Shown piece after piece: positions 34,063 through 45,773 of a DNA stretch of 64,000 nucleotides (position 1 is the stretch's first letter; each line of letters starts with the position of its first letter). A program made the translations under genes and the position numbers. The notes under the pieces were generated by a model. It saw nothing but the letters and a program-made list of their open reading frames with translations, was not told the DNA's origin and did no database searches. The stretch spans positions 1,054,001-1,118,000 of the forward strand of contig CM022375.1 in the NCBI GenBank assembly GCA_011800155.1. Reading direction: 5' to 3'. The stretch is from Flammulina velutipes. Taxonomy: Eukaryota > Basidiomycota > Agaricomycetes > Agaricales > Physalacriaceae.

Positions 34063-34365
34063 AGCTCATCTTCATTCATTGTGACACTTCTACATATCCT
34101 AGAAGTAGCAGATACATGACCAAATGTCAGTCCTTACTTCCCTTGAAGCAGGCATCAGGACTTTATGAACCCATAACAAACACGAAATTTCAACATGTGG
34201 CGTACATCTGTTTCGGAAACGCCGCAGAGTCGAGTGTGTGATATATTTCTCTTGTCCGAGTCATCGCTACAAATTGCACAGTACTCATGTTGGCCGTATT
34301 TTCCCAATCGGGAATGATATTACGGCCCTTGATTTGATCGATCATGTTAAGTTTGTTCTTGCACG

Positions 34366-35577
34366 ATGTTGTCAATCCCACCCGAAATCCTGGCGCTCAT
34401 CGTAACTGAAGTCTGGCGCTCACCGAATGCACACTCTACTCTGTCTTCTCTGGCTCTCGCTTTACCAGGGGCTGTTCCATTCATCCGTGAATACCGCTTT
34501 CGTGAACTTCAACTCGGCGACGTGAGATCCAGACCTCCAAATACAAACAGCACAACGGTGACGGCCATAATTGACGGTGCTCCAGAAGTTGGAAACATCA
34601 TCAAGAAATTTTATACCGTTAACTCTACATTTGCCCCAGTCCCTCACCTCCCCCGTCTACCCTCCATGGCGCCAAATTCGGAAGAAATCGAGTTGTGTCA
34701 CTTTGCTACGGACAAGGGATTGCTGGATCCTTAGGATCATGCAGTTGTCTTACGATGATTTCGCTCGACAACGTTGTCATCCAGCGTCTTTCTGACCTCC
34801 TCTCTGTTCTACCGAAACTCCCCTATCTCACCACTCTCAAACTGCAACGGCTTCATATCAGAGATAATCATACCATCATAGGTTACAGGGTGTAAACCTT
34901 TTCACCAATTACCTCGATGCACTGGTAACGGATATGTATCATCGCGAAGCCCCTCGACCGCTACAAGTCCCGCAAGTCTCTTGCCTAACCCTAACAATTT
35001 CCGAAACTTCCGACCTATTAATCTGCTGCCTATTCCTGAGCTCAAAGTCACCATTTCCCAAACTACGAGAAATCAGACTGGCCACAGGTAGCACGAACAT
35101 CCGACGGCACCTTATCTCCCTCATCAACACATGCAAGCTGTCGTCGTTGTGTGTCCTTGATCTAGAAAATGATATATATGCCAACAGTCAGTCGTTCTAT
35201 GTTGTACATCATACAGGATATCTTACTCTAACACAGTGCGAGAACTTGTGTTACCCGTCAGCGTGGAACATTTCAAGTTCGGGATGAGATCCACATACAG
35301 CGTAGACCCTTTCTGTGAGTTCCTTTTATCGTCATATCGCTGCAGGAACTTGAAGAGCATCACCGTGCATATGCATGTTGTGGAGGAGGGAATCATGCCC
35401 GGGTGGGAACGGCTCGACAAGGTTCTCTCCGGAATGCCTTACTTGGAGAGGTGGGAAATAGAAGTGGATTTTGACACCACCGTGCGTAACAAGAGTTGTG
35501 TGGAGAAGGAATTTACGAGATGTACAAGCCGATATAACGCTGGGGGGTTGGTAGGATGTATATATGTGAAGAGGTGA
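34366..35577 (+). pseudogene. F-box/LRR-like paralogue 2, broken
   Basis: Starts MLSIPPEILALIVTEVW, like its neighbours on both sides. Near 34729 a one-base shift ends the frame (LLDP then stop), whereas paralogue 1 continues LLDTLGTCNHL; the matching sequence LGSCSCL resumes in the next frame. Another stop lies near 34893. The 3' end is well preserved: a 50-nt intron before RELVLPVSVEHFKFG at the position used by the paralogues, then YSVDPF and a MPYLERWEIEVDF segment. A recently disabled copy. Confidence 0.75.
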
Positions 35578-36306
35578 AGAAACAGAGCAGGTTATAATTA
35601 GTGATCATTCCTCCGGTGCGAGGAGTTTTAAGACTTGGTAAAATGTGACTCGTCACAAGAGAAGGATGTGATTGTTCCCCATGGCAGCTCTGACAACCTG
35701 ACCCCTCGGGGTCATGTAGATTCTATGAGCGAAACTTGGGTGAGATTCGGTGCGCGCCAAACTGTAAGAGTGTCCAGTCAGGTCAGGCCTTCAGGTGGTA
35801 TAAAGGCGATAATTCTCGTTATGGTTGTAAGTAGTTTGACGCGGTTGTTAAACGATCAAATACACATTTCGGGAACACATTAAGGGCGTTGATCGAAACT
35901 TGGAGCTTAATAAATCGCCATCGCATCGTCGTCGGATGAAAAAAAGGGCGTGCGCTGAAATGATCAATCGATAGGTTCCTCTAACTTGGTCGAATCCTCC
36001 CTCGTTATTATTTGAGAAATTATGAGGAACAGGGGCCCGTGGATCAGGTTTCTGTCTCGTTAGGCCTTTTTCTATTTAAGGTGTATCACGCCCTAAATGT
36101 CTTCTATTCTTTGAATGACTGAGGATACGCGAAGGATAATCCATAAAGATTGCTAACTCCGGGCCGGACATCCGCAACTTGTCCTGAACCACAACGTACG
36201 TGCGGATGTGTCCATCACTGCTTTCGGTCGTTAATCCTTCCAGGTAGTTTGCAAACGGTACTGTATCGGGGCGAAACACATCAGACGCACCTCTCATCGT
36301 TCCCTC
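35578..36306. other. intergenic, no gene recognised
   Basis: No supported gene. Minus-strand frame 36076-36441 is largely antisense to the start of F-box-like gene 3. Confidence 0.4.
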
Positions 36307-37646
36307 ATGCTGTCCATCCCACGAGAAATTGTAGGCCTCATCGTCGACGATCTTAGAATGTTGGAATACTATGGCAGCCAATCCACTACTCTTTCTTGTC
36401 TCTGTCTCGCCTGTCCAGACGCCGTCCCATTCATTCGCCAATATCGCTTTGACGATATCAACGTGTCCTTCGGGGTTTTCACATACGACATGCCACTACA
36501 ATTGACACGTCTCATCTCCATCATTGACAGTGCCCCAGAGGTTGCAAGTTTCATCCGGAGGATAGAGTTTTCATGCTACATTCCCGCGCCTCCTGACATA
36601 ACACCCGTTATCTGCCTGGTGACCAGCGCAGTTAACCTCCAACATCTCCGGTTGACATGTTCCCGTAATGACGACCAAAGCTGGGCCTTGGCGCGTTCGC
36701 TGCCAAAATGCAGCAACCTTAGAACTCTCTATCTGCGTGGATTCTTCTTCAAACGTCTTTCCGACCTGTTCCGAATCCTCCACTCCAACCCTTGTCTTAC
36801 TACCCTCGACCTCCAGGAATTGAAAATCGAAGAATTCATCGATCTGGCTCGGGTGATGTGGCCAGAAGCGAAGGAGCCAGTGTATCATGACGATAATCGT
36901 GTTGCATGTACGCCGTGGGATGCGAGTGGCTACGATTCACCCAAACCAGCCTTACAGGTTTCCTCCCTGAGGTTGGATGTAGGCTCGTTATCGGATCTAC
37001 TGCTTCTGGACCTCATCTCCAGCCATCAGATGCCGTTCCCCAATCTCCAGACGTTTAGTTTGAAAGACTATGAGATTGACTCGTATCGTCCCCAACGCCT
37101 TGCTGCGCTTTTGGAGACGTACAAAATGTCTGTCTTGCGCGTTCTCCATTTGGAGTCCACAGTGATCTGTGAATCGGTTGATGAGCCCGTGGAACAGCAT
37201 TGTGAGGCTTCATCCGTTCCTATACTCGTTCATTGGCTTACCCCTCTGTATCAGCGTCCATACTGACATTACCCGCGTCAGTGGAAGAATTCAAGTTCAC
37301 CATAGGCGTCTATTTGTCCGTCGATCCATTCTGGCACGCGATCTCTTCGAACAAGGGAAGTTTGAGGTATGTCGCTATGAGAATCGAGATTGTGGAAGTC
37401 AGAGGACTTCAAGTCCCACCTGGCTTCAGGCGGTTCGACGAGGTTCTTGCGGGGATGGATCGTCTGGAGAGATTAGATATTTATGTCCACTTCTCTGAGG
37501 ATGGCGGAGAGGGTTTGATGCAGGCCCATTTCCCCAATTGCATGAAAAGATACGAGGAAGGAACGTTAGCGGGAGGCATTGAAGAGAACTACGTTACATG
37601 GTTTATGGGATCCGACAAGATTCGGGTGAAGAGGAATGACTATTAA
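36307..37646 (+). CDS. F-box/LRR-like protein 3
   Basis: Exons 36307-37201 and 37255-37646, 428 residues. The intron (37202-37254, GTGAGG...CAG) is at the same place as in the two paralogues, just before the LTLPASVEEFKF segment. Starts MLSIPREIVGLIVDDLRML. Shared blocks with paralogue 1 include LQVSSLRLDV...SDLLLLDLISS and LSVDPFWHAISS, and it ends with the family motif KRYEEGTLAGG plus about 20 extra residues. Tentative SCF adaptor by family resemblance. It is the third member of a head-to-tail tandem array. Confidence 0.78.
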
Positions 37647-38115
37647 CGGGAGTGTCGGGCGGTAGACAGTACGATACCGGATACTCAGAAGAGATTTGAC
37701 TCTATTGACTTTGTCTGAATGACCTTAAATAATTTTCATAACCCGATTTAAATTGTGGCGCAGCTCTTGTACGTGCACTACGATGCTATCTCATCATAAA
37801 GGAGTTGTGTGTACGTTGGAATGTTGGCAAGTGAAATGTGAACCTCGTTGTGGGGTATTTCCTTTCGCCCTTTTGGGTATCAATGACGAGTGGCGCTTAT
37901 ATACTCTTGTTGCCGACAAATGCTCTTAGGCGTACTTGAGCAGACAGTTGAACAGTCTTCCTGCCAGTGGCCGTTGAACACTTATACTTAGTCACTGATG
38001 CGGGAAAAGTAAGAAACAAATTAGATAGCCCGATAAACTAATGATATACATAGAAAGGATATATAAGCAAAGGTCGTCCGGATGCTACAAATAACTTATG
38101 GACTCGAACAGTGTT
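37647..38115. other. intergenic, convergent
   Basis: No gene. Contains TGTGGCGC at 37754-37761, about 110 bases after the stop of F-box-like gene 3. Confidence 0.4.
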
Positions 38116-38368
38116 CTAAATAGTAGGGTCAGGGGAAGCCTGACGAGGGTGGACACGCGGTGCTAAATTTTATTGTCAGCGAGGGTGTCAACAAGAATAA
38201 CGACAAGGTAAACATACAAGAGGGATTATACAGCGCACGCGGAGCCATCGGTCCCAAGCCTAGCTTGAGCCTTTGAGTGTTGGTCATCTCGATATTGAAT
38301 GGTCCAGCAAACACAGAGAATCCGAGACTGAGAGCGACGAGAGATAGAGTGAGAGATGTGAAATTCAT
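38116..38368 (-). CDS. small secreted protein
   Basis: Exons 38368-38218 and 38162-38116 encode 65 residues. The N-terminus (MNFTSLTLSLVALSLGFSVF) is a clear signal peptide with likely cleavage after AGP or nearby. It is followed by TNTQRLKLGLGPMAPRALYN, a form of the 'NAQRLARGLPPLxPRRLY' segment common in basidiomycete secreted proteins. In many homologues a longer domain follows; here the protein stops 16 residues after the intron (GTATGT...TTAG), so it may be a shortened member. Confidence 0.65.
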
Positions 38369-39072
38369 GATGTCAAAGGGTATTGGTGGGTTAGGTATTT
38401 GGCAGTGAACGGTGAACTGAAATGAGGTGCCATTCACTCTGGGATTATATACTATTTTTGCAGAGGGGTTATTCATGACGCCTTTCTCGGAACAGTCTCA
38501 GACACTTCCGCGGAAGCTACGTGGAAATGTGGCGTCGAAAGTCTTCCGGAGACCCCGATGGTTCGATCGTTATAGTTTACCTGCTGGAAGAGGTAGATCT
38601 TGAGCTAAACATCTTGCTCATATATTATCGATTCTTAATATTCCAACTTCCGACTTGTCACGCAGCGAGAACATCAAGAAAGGTTGCGTGTTTCCGGGAT
38701 GAGCCGTCGAGTAATTCGGGCAGTGTCGATTAACAGTGGTGCTTGGAATACATAGAACGTCATTGTCGGGTGGGCGCCTCCAAGAAAGAGGATCGACCCC
38801 GCATCCGCTCCGCCCTCCGTCTTAGAATCGAATCCCAAATCTAAATTTAGCCCCCTTCCTACCAAAAATACTAGGCCAAAGGGGCGCTTTTATCAAGTTT
38901 AACACAATAGAGCACTAGGCGTCTCACAGGATCCTACACCTGATTCGAAAGTTATCCCTTGAGCTTGTACGCTCCAAAATCGCATCGTCTCCATGGCTGA
39001 GTTCCTTCAACCCCCCGAGCTGCGAACATTTCTTCTATGGTTCGTTTTTGCTGCATGAGGACCAGGACGATT
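38369..39072. other. intergenic, no gene recognised
   Basis: Nothing supported. The last bases (39066-39072, GACGATT) are one of two direct repeats flanking the foldback element. Confidence 0.4.
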
Positions 39073-40367
39073 CAAGAACCAGATCTCTGGATCTCGAGAT
39101 TCGGGCTGTTCAGACACCCCCCTCGAGACCGTCTCGAGACTCTCAATCCCGAGAGTCTCGAGACTTTGTTCTTATTTAGATAATAGAAGCCATAGTCTAC
39201 AATGACTCGTATCAATATAATTCTATCTACTCTTTGACACAATGCTCGAGACTATCTCCATGGATTGTCTTGAGCATTGTCCCAACCAATTGTCCCTGTA
39301 CTGTCTCGAGATAATCCCCGGGACAAAGCTCGAGACAATCCCCGAGACAAAGTTCGAGATAATCCCTGGAGATTGTCTCGAGACAATCTCAAAAAATAAT
39401 CCCGGTACTGCCTCGAGACAATCTCAACAAATAATCCCGGTACTACCTCGAGACAAAGCATTTCGAAATGCGCCACTCGACTGATCTTCCCCGTGTCCTC
39501 CTCATCTGTGTAATAACATCATATCTACACATATCTGTTCAATGGTCTTACCTTTCTGCCAGTGAGGCATCTTAGTCGAAAGATCGAGTGGCTGTCATGA
39601 AGGTAAGAGGCAAGAAGCAAAGGCTGGCACATGTCTCCGTGTCGATTGTTTTGTGGCGACAAATGTTGTACTCACCGGCACATTCGGCTTAATTCACTCT
39701 TTGTTTGTCCCAAGCTTACATTCATGCTTTCCGTTTCTTCCCATCGTGCCGGTGAATACAACATTCGTTTCCATAAAACAATTGAGGCAGAGTCATGTGC
39801 CAGCCTTTGCCTCTTTCCTCTAACCTTCATGGCATCTCTCAACTAAGACACCTCCATTGACGAAAGGTTAGTGTTCACATAACCAGATGAGCAGATATAC
39901 ATAGATATGATCTTATTACATAGGGAAGGAGACGGGTGAGATGATTCGCTTGAGTGGCGCATTTGTGATGTCTCGAGACGGTGCCGGCGTTACTGGCGGG
40001 CTTTGTCCCGGGACATTCCCCGGGATTGTCTCGAGCATTATCTCGGGGATTGTCTCCATTGTCTCAAAGATAATCTCGAGATAATCCTTGGTGATAGTCT
40101 GGAGACTAGTACCGGGGATTGTCCTGGGACAAAGCCTTGGGGGTTGTCTCCAACTCTCCATGATTGTATTGATATAGCCTCGAGAGTACCTTCCAGTAGT
40201 TCAATAGAGTAGTTTGGATTATATTGATATGATTTATTGTATGCTGGTGGCTATTATGATTTAAATAAGAACAAAGTCTCGAGACTCCCGGGATTGAGAG
40301 TCTCGAGACCGTCTCGAGGGGGGTGTCTGAACAGCCCGAATCTCGAGATTCAGAGATCTGGTTTTAT
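39073..40367. mobile_element. foldback element, ~1.3 kb, palindromic over its whole length
   Basis: The outer ~100 bases (39077-39180) are repeated inverted at 40260-40363, starting ACCAGATCTCTG and containing a run around TCTCGAGAC. Inner segments also pair: 39590-39625 with 39790-39835, and 39640-39672 with 39750-39785, so the two arms meet near 39715. Many copies of TCTCGAGACAATCCC-like units lie inside the arms. The sequence GACGATT flanks both ends (39066-39072 and 40368-40374), a likely 7-bp target-site duplication. No transposase frame is visible, so it is non-autonomous. Confidence 0.8.
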
Positions 40368-40518
40368 GACGATTGCTGGGTATATTCCCTGTTTTAAAGT
40401 GAGTTACGTTGCAGGCTTGTGCTAAAAGAAATGTGGCGTACAGCAATCTGAGCGTGAATAGGACCGTATACGTTCCCGAGAGGACGATATGGTGTTTGGA
40501 TGAGCGGAGAGGAAAGGG

Positions 40519-41543
40519 CTAGGGTCTACATGCATTCAGATACGAGATTACGGTCCGATGAATGGCGACACTGACGCCGCTCAATCCATAGACCAACCCG
40601 CTCTCAACAAGGAAAATCGTGATCTTCCTTACCGTACTACCTCCATCCACATCCAACTTGTATACCTAACAAGGGTGAGGGACTGGTCTATTATGTATGA
40701 ACAAGGATAGCTCACCACGTCTGCAGAGCAATACAAAACGTCGACAACACATTCGTGAGGAGCGAAAATGTCGCTGCGGACACCTGCATCACATCGAGCG
40801 ACCTACGAAGGCGAACGGTGCAGTATCTGCGATGCCATTGATGATATCGTAGTGGATGAGGATGATGACAGCTCGGATGCCCACCGCGCCAAAGACTAGC
40901 ACTGTCCAACCATCAGCACGATGCACTTGGACATGGGAACGTATAGGTGCATATATGGAGACAAATCGACGCGATGATCAATGGTATCCTCGCCTGAGCT
41001 GCATCCCTGTAAGCTTCAATTTTGGTACTGATAGATGGTATCACATACGTTGAGCAGAATAACGACATTCCCAGTCGTCGGGAGTGAGTTAACCGGTCTC
41101 GCGAATTCTGGTACTTGGTCGATGGCTATTGTTTTGATTTTGCCAGGGAGAAAGTACGTCGCTACGGATATCACCCAGAAGGACGTGGATAGGGTGAGCG
41201 TGAAGATCATAAGGGCGAATAACCCACCCCACCCAACCGAATCATCCCGCTTCAGCCTCTTGCCCCCCTCCCAAAAACCCTCCCAATGGCATGCCTTGGC
41301 TCTCGAGGTGTTGGAGACGTCGATTTTTCCTCATAGGAAAAGAAGAGAATAAGGCGCTGAGCCTCGGAAACGGTAGGGCATTCAGCGCACATGTAGATGT
41401 AGACTGCCAGCGGGAATATAGAAGCGTACGAACCTTTTCCGTGTCTCGGTAAGTTCTACCAACAGGACGAGAAACGAATCAGTCTGTCCAACGAGGGATA
41501 TACCGGTGTACGCAACCTCCATACCATCGTACTTGGTCGACAT
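40519..41543 (-). pseudogene. decayed seven-helix membrane protein gene
   Basis: Minus-strand pieces with intron-like borders spell parts of an uncharacterised seven-helix family common in agaricomycetes: MSTKYDGMEVAYTGISLVGQ at 41543, then ALMIFTLTLSTSFWVISVAT with NSLPTTGNVVILLN, then IRAVIILIHYDIIN, SAATFSLLTNVLSTFCIAL and FLVESGLVYGLSGVSVAI. The frames between blocks do not join through consistent introns. For example, the junction near 40680 shifts frame and the central GDA segment is garbled. It could be a gene with unusual introns, but decay is more likely. Confidence 0.5.
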
Positions 41544-41926
41544 CCAAGGGTGAAGGGAACTATGTAAATGAAGGCCCTAGCTCGATGCGGAGTCTTCAAG
41601 CTGTAGATAGTACCCGTTTGAGTAACCATCTATAGATTTCTGAGCGCGTTTCATTAGTAGGCGTACGTGTAAACGCGACCAGACTAATCACCACATGCCA
41701 CCGCTAAGTATCCTCCTTCCATCCCTGGTTGGCAGGCCATTTGCTCAACATCGCGTTAATCATCCACCGGTACCAGTTGACGATCTTGGAAGAAAGAAGA
41801 CAGAATCGGCCAAGCGGTCCGTATCCCGATCATCAAACAACAAATGTGGCGCAACAAAGTCTCCGACATTCCCAGCTCATAGCATTACAAATAATACATT
41901 CAAAGTCCTTCCGTCCCAATTCCAAT

Positions 41927-42287
41927 CTATTTATCAGCAATAGGAACATCCTTCCCCGCAACCTTCTTATACGCCGACCTGATCCCATCCGAGATCTTCT
42001 CGTCCTTCGCCTGCTCAACGGCGCTCTCGTTCTTCTGCTGGCCCTGCCCGAACCCGTGTTCCTGTACGAGGTCGACGCCCTTGTCTAAGGCATCTGAGAG
42101 AATCATCAGAGACGTAAGATCGGTGAAAGGAGAAATGTGGCGCACCTTCATTGTTCTCCCCAGAATGCCCACCGCCTAGAGCGTTGTTCACTTTGCCCAT
42201 AAGTCCTCCTCCTCCTTGGCTGCTCTGAGTCGTCTGACCCTGAGTGTTCGAATGTCCACCACCGCTGAGTTTGTTGACGAAATCCAT
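41927..42287 (-). CDS. small conserved fungal protein (Gly/Gln-rich, C-terminal GKDVPIADK)
   Basis: Exons 42287-42146 and 42093-41927 encode 102 residues. Starts MDFVNKLSGGGHSNTQGQ, with a Gly/Ser/Gln-rich N-terminal half. The second exon (ALDKGVDLVQEHGFGQGQ to GKDVPIADK) is a conserved block I know from small stress-related fungal proteins. The intron begins GTGCGCCACA, so one TGTGGCGC motif (42136-42143) overlaps a 5' splice site. Predicted soluble. Exact function unknown. Confidence 0.75.
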
Positions 42288-42625
42288 AGTGATATTTGTT
42301 TAGTTGAGTGGTGAATGGATGGGTAGAGTCGGGTGTTGCTTTTCACCCACCTCCATCGTCGAGCTTTATACTTCGAAAACAAACCTGGAGCCCTGACGCA
42401 GGAAACGCGTCAGTGGCGCGCCTGGAGCATCCGCAGAATGAGCGAATAGAGGCACCCAGAATAACATGACGAGGTTGCACAATGCACATGAACTAAGTAG
42501 CAACGGAGCCAACGGAATAAGTAAAGTATTGAATAAGAGTCACAAGAAGACGAGGTATGGTACGCTGCAAGATAATAAATACACAGGAGACAAGACGATG
42601 CGATGGTAAATACAAATGCAGAAGA
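42288..42625. other. intergenic
   Basis: 5' flank of the small conserved gene and 3' flank of the next minus-strand gene. Nothing recognised. Confidence 0.4.
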
Positions 42626-43959
42626 TCAATACGTCCGGGAAACAGCAGATATGAACATTCTCAAAGGAAGAGTAAGGAGCGAGATGGCAGCGTGCACAGC
42701 ACGGACGGGAATGGATGCAAGCGGAATATTTTCAATAATCGATGGCGCCGACGCGCTGGGTAAATCAGACTCCTCGGGTATAGTAGCAAGGTGGTCGGAA
42801 GAGGTCGTGAAGGAGTGGATTGAGTACTTGGGCGACGAAGAAGGGGGATACCGGACGGCTTTCGAGGGGAAGAGGTATTCCATGAGCGACGAGGACGACC
42901 TGTGAGTGTCGACAGCCAACGGCAAGCGCTTCACCTTGCCCTTCAACGTCTCCACCGAAATCTCGACATCGCGCAGGTGCTGGTCCTGCTTGTCATATCG
43001 CCTCTCGTGCCTCCGCAAGTTCTTCTCCACCACATCAATAGAGTCATCGACGTACTCGTAGACATCGTCCGTCCCCTCGCGGACTTTTAGCAGCACCTTC
43101 TCCATGGCCTGGATCTGCGTCTTGAGACTCGCCATCTCCTCCCGCATCTGGTCAAGGCCCTGGTTCGCAGATGGATAATGCACGACATCATGCAGAGTAT
43201 TGACTCTCTCTGTGATCCGGTCCTTGATGTGCGTCCACGGGCGGATGCCAGTCGCCAGGACGAATAGACCGGTGCTGAACCACGTAAGGACGTCTTGGCC
43301 CGCGACGGCCGTGAGGATGTAGCGAAGAAGGGCAGCGCCAGCAAATGGCGACAGCGCAGCCAGGAAAAGGAAGAACACCTCGTAGCGGTGCAGCTCGGTT
43401 GCAGCCTTCTGGCGATAGATTAGCTCTGACGGAGATACATCCGGGTCTATATGCGGGGCGCGACGGCGCATGCGGGACTGGTGGTACAACGTCCAGGGAG
43501 CTGTAAGAACCATAAGTCAGACGTATACGCGCTGAAAGACGACGCACCTTCGATGATTTGGTGCAAGTAGAAAAGTAGGAGGAGAATATAGAGCAGATTT
43601 TTGACGACATCGCCGCCTGTCAGAAGATTCCCGACTGGAGAGACAAGTGCTGCGACGATGGCATAGTCCAGCTGGTACCATGCCCTCCCCTTCTCGTCGG
43701 GGCCGTTCAACTCCTCCTTGGGCTCCAAGTCGGGGACGTCAAAGTGCTTCGCGCGCGTCTTCGGCCTCGGCGTGATCTCCTCGCTGGTATCCGACGGCGA
43801 CTCGTACTCGAATTCCATCTCGCTGAACGAGTCAGGCGGGCTCGACAGAGGGTCGTGGTTCGAGGTGGAACGCGCAGAGATGTTGGAATGGGTGCGTTCG
43901 AGGATATGCATTCGACGGCGCAGCGCTTGGCCTGCTTCGGTGCGGACCTCTGTGCTCAT
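42626..43959 (-). CDS. predicted membrane protein with coiled coil
   Basis: Exons 43959-43548 and 43500-42626 encode 428 residues. Hydrophobic segments lie in the first half (LLYILLLLFYLHQII, spanning the region before the intron, then YEVFFLFLAALSPFAGAALL and further). A charged helical stretch of about 90 residues follows (MREEMASLKTQIQAMEKVLL...), predicted coiled coil. The C-terminus is Ser/Pro-rich with a final amphipathic segment. I know similar proteins of unknown function in other basidiomycetes but cannot name the family. The frame is open upstream of 43959, so a longer start is possible. Confidence 0.75.
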
Positions 43960-45118
43960 CGCCGTGCTCGACGACAACGAGGCGTCGTCCTGCGGGTCGT
44001 GGTGGTGGTAAGAAGGAAAGGTGCGTGGTGGCTGTCAGTGTCTGAGACCATGACATCTCGCGCACGCGACACGCTACATGCCGGCCGTCAAGTTGCCGCG
44101 GCTTGCGCCACGTTGAATACATGCGTTCTCTGCGCGTCTTTGCAGCTCGACGTCTGGTGAGCTATCTTCTCATATATTTTGTACTGCTCTTTTTATCTGC
44201 ATCTACCATCCAATCTCACAGTTTATTTCGGTTCCCACTCACCGTGCTGATTCTGCTGAACGTCAAAGCGGTTTACTGCCCTTTGAATATTTGTACTCTG
44301 AGCAGATATTCACGCGCCTCTTCACGTGAGGCTATAATCCAGAGCACGCATATTCTGTGCTTCTCAGGATCCTCGTTCTATGCATGCGCTAAAATGATAC
44401 TTCCAGTCGTACATACGTGGCGCATGTTCATTCCAAACTTCGCGCGAATACTCCAAACGAGGTCTGCCGCTTCCTGAAGCTTTGCGCATCTTGGAAGCCG
44501 TAATCACAATGTGCAACCGTCAACGTCTCCAAGAACCTACGAGCACGATATTCAACGATTCTATCGCCGCAGTGGATTTCGTGAATGCGGGCACCAGGGT
44601 CAAATTGGGAATTTTCAAATCCTTGTCTTTCTTACGGGGCGCACGACGCAATGCCTCGAATGAGGATCTGGCAAATAAATGAACCTTCAAGTGTTCTATG
44701 GCGAGTACGGGTGACTTCCTTCCTTCCTGCGCGTAGGTCGTTATGAGATAATGCAATACAGCATCATGGAACGCTACTCATGGGAGATGCATACTCTCCT
44801 TCCCACGTCAAGAACGCGCGATATCGTTCAAATTGGCGCTGGGCACGATGTGACCGAACAGTGAAATCGTCCAATTCGATTTCCTGGAAGTTGTGGAATG
44901 GCATTTTGGGGCTCTAGAGGAGATCAGAGAGCAGGAGGTCTGAATGTTCGCTTACCCCCAGCCCGAGATGAGTAAATTTAATATCCATGAGATCTTTAGC
45001 GGTGCCCCCTGCCTGGACAAAAACTTGAACATCGCTGATGTCTGCGAGTAAATGGGAGAGCGCCTGGCCACGCGGGGCTGAAAGCAGATAGCGTGTCCTC
45101 TGAATTGCTCGAGAGCCA
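43960..45118. other. intergenic, no gene recognised
   Basis: Several short frames on both strands (for example 44103-44477) lack any domain, start context or intron structure. Confidence 0.4.
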
Positions 45119-45120
45119 TA

Positions 45121-45492
45121 CTGTACTCGCATGAATGTAAGATACGTAAAGCATAACGCAGCCCTAATTACGTATTCTATGTAGCGGCATCATAACGCGT
45201 AACGCAAAGGTCGTATCTAATCTAGAGGGCGTTACGGACAAGTGTGGCGCAGATATAGATAACTTGAAGTAAGCACTTGTCAATGAAAATACTATTCATC
45301 ACTGTATATATCTTTGTCTGATTCGCTTCCACCATCCCCCGGTTATCCATTGATGCTGCGACAGCTGGAGGTCGTCACCAGACAATAGTCGGTATCGAAG
45401 TTGAGATGCGCACAACGCGTAGCGCAAGGTCGTTATCCAGCATGCGGTGCGTTACGCACCCGGGTCCGTAGCTTACATTCATGCGAGTACAG
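45121..45492. mobile_element. MITE-like element with TA flanks
   Basis: The ends are inverted: CTGTACTCGCATGAATGTAA at the left (45121) and its exact reverse complement at the right (45473-45492). The match extends a few bases inward with one mismatch. TA dinucleotides flank both ends (45119-45120 and 45493-45494), as expected for Tc1/mariner-type insertion. Length 372 bp, no coding capacity. Internal GTAACGC/GCGTTACG runs are repeated. One TGTGGCGC motif lies at 45243. Confidence 0.72.
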
Positions 45493-45494
45493 TA

Positions 45495-45773
45495 CTTCTG
45501 TGACGATGAGAGCTTCGATTTCCGGCGGGATAAACAACATCACAGACGGTGGCTAGGATGCGGGCCGCATTTTCCAATCAATCAAAGAACGCAGGGTCAA
45601 AATATTGAGTACCAATCGGGAAAGCCGGCGCATCAAAGCTAGTTGTATTTTGAAGACGATATTAAAAACTGTGCATTGCTATGCTAACAGTGGGTGCTGA
45701 ACTCATCGCGCTCCAATTCCCCAGGCAGATGTGGACCTCGCGTCTCGGGACGGACGATGTTAACCCGGTTCAA
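45495..45773. other. intergenic
   Basis: 3' flank of the next minus-strand gene. Nothing recognised. Confidence 0.4.

Noticed and set aside
39242..39484. Frames made of repeated 'ETIPGT/SRGLSR' peptides
   Set aside because: They come from the TCTCGAGAC-rich repeats of the foldback element, not from a gene.
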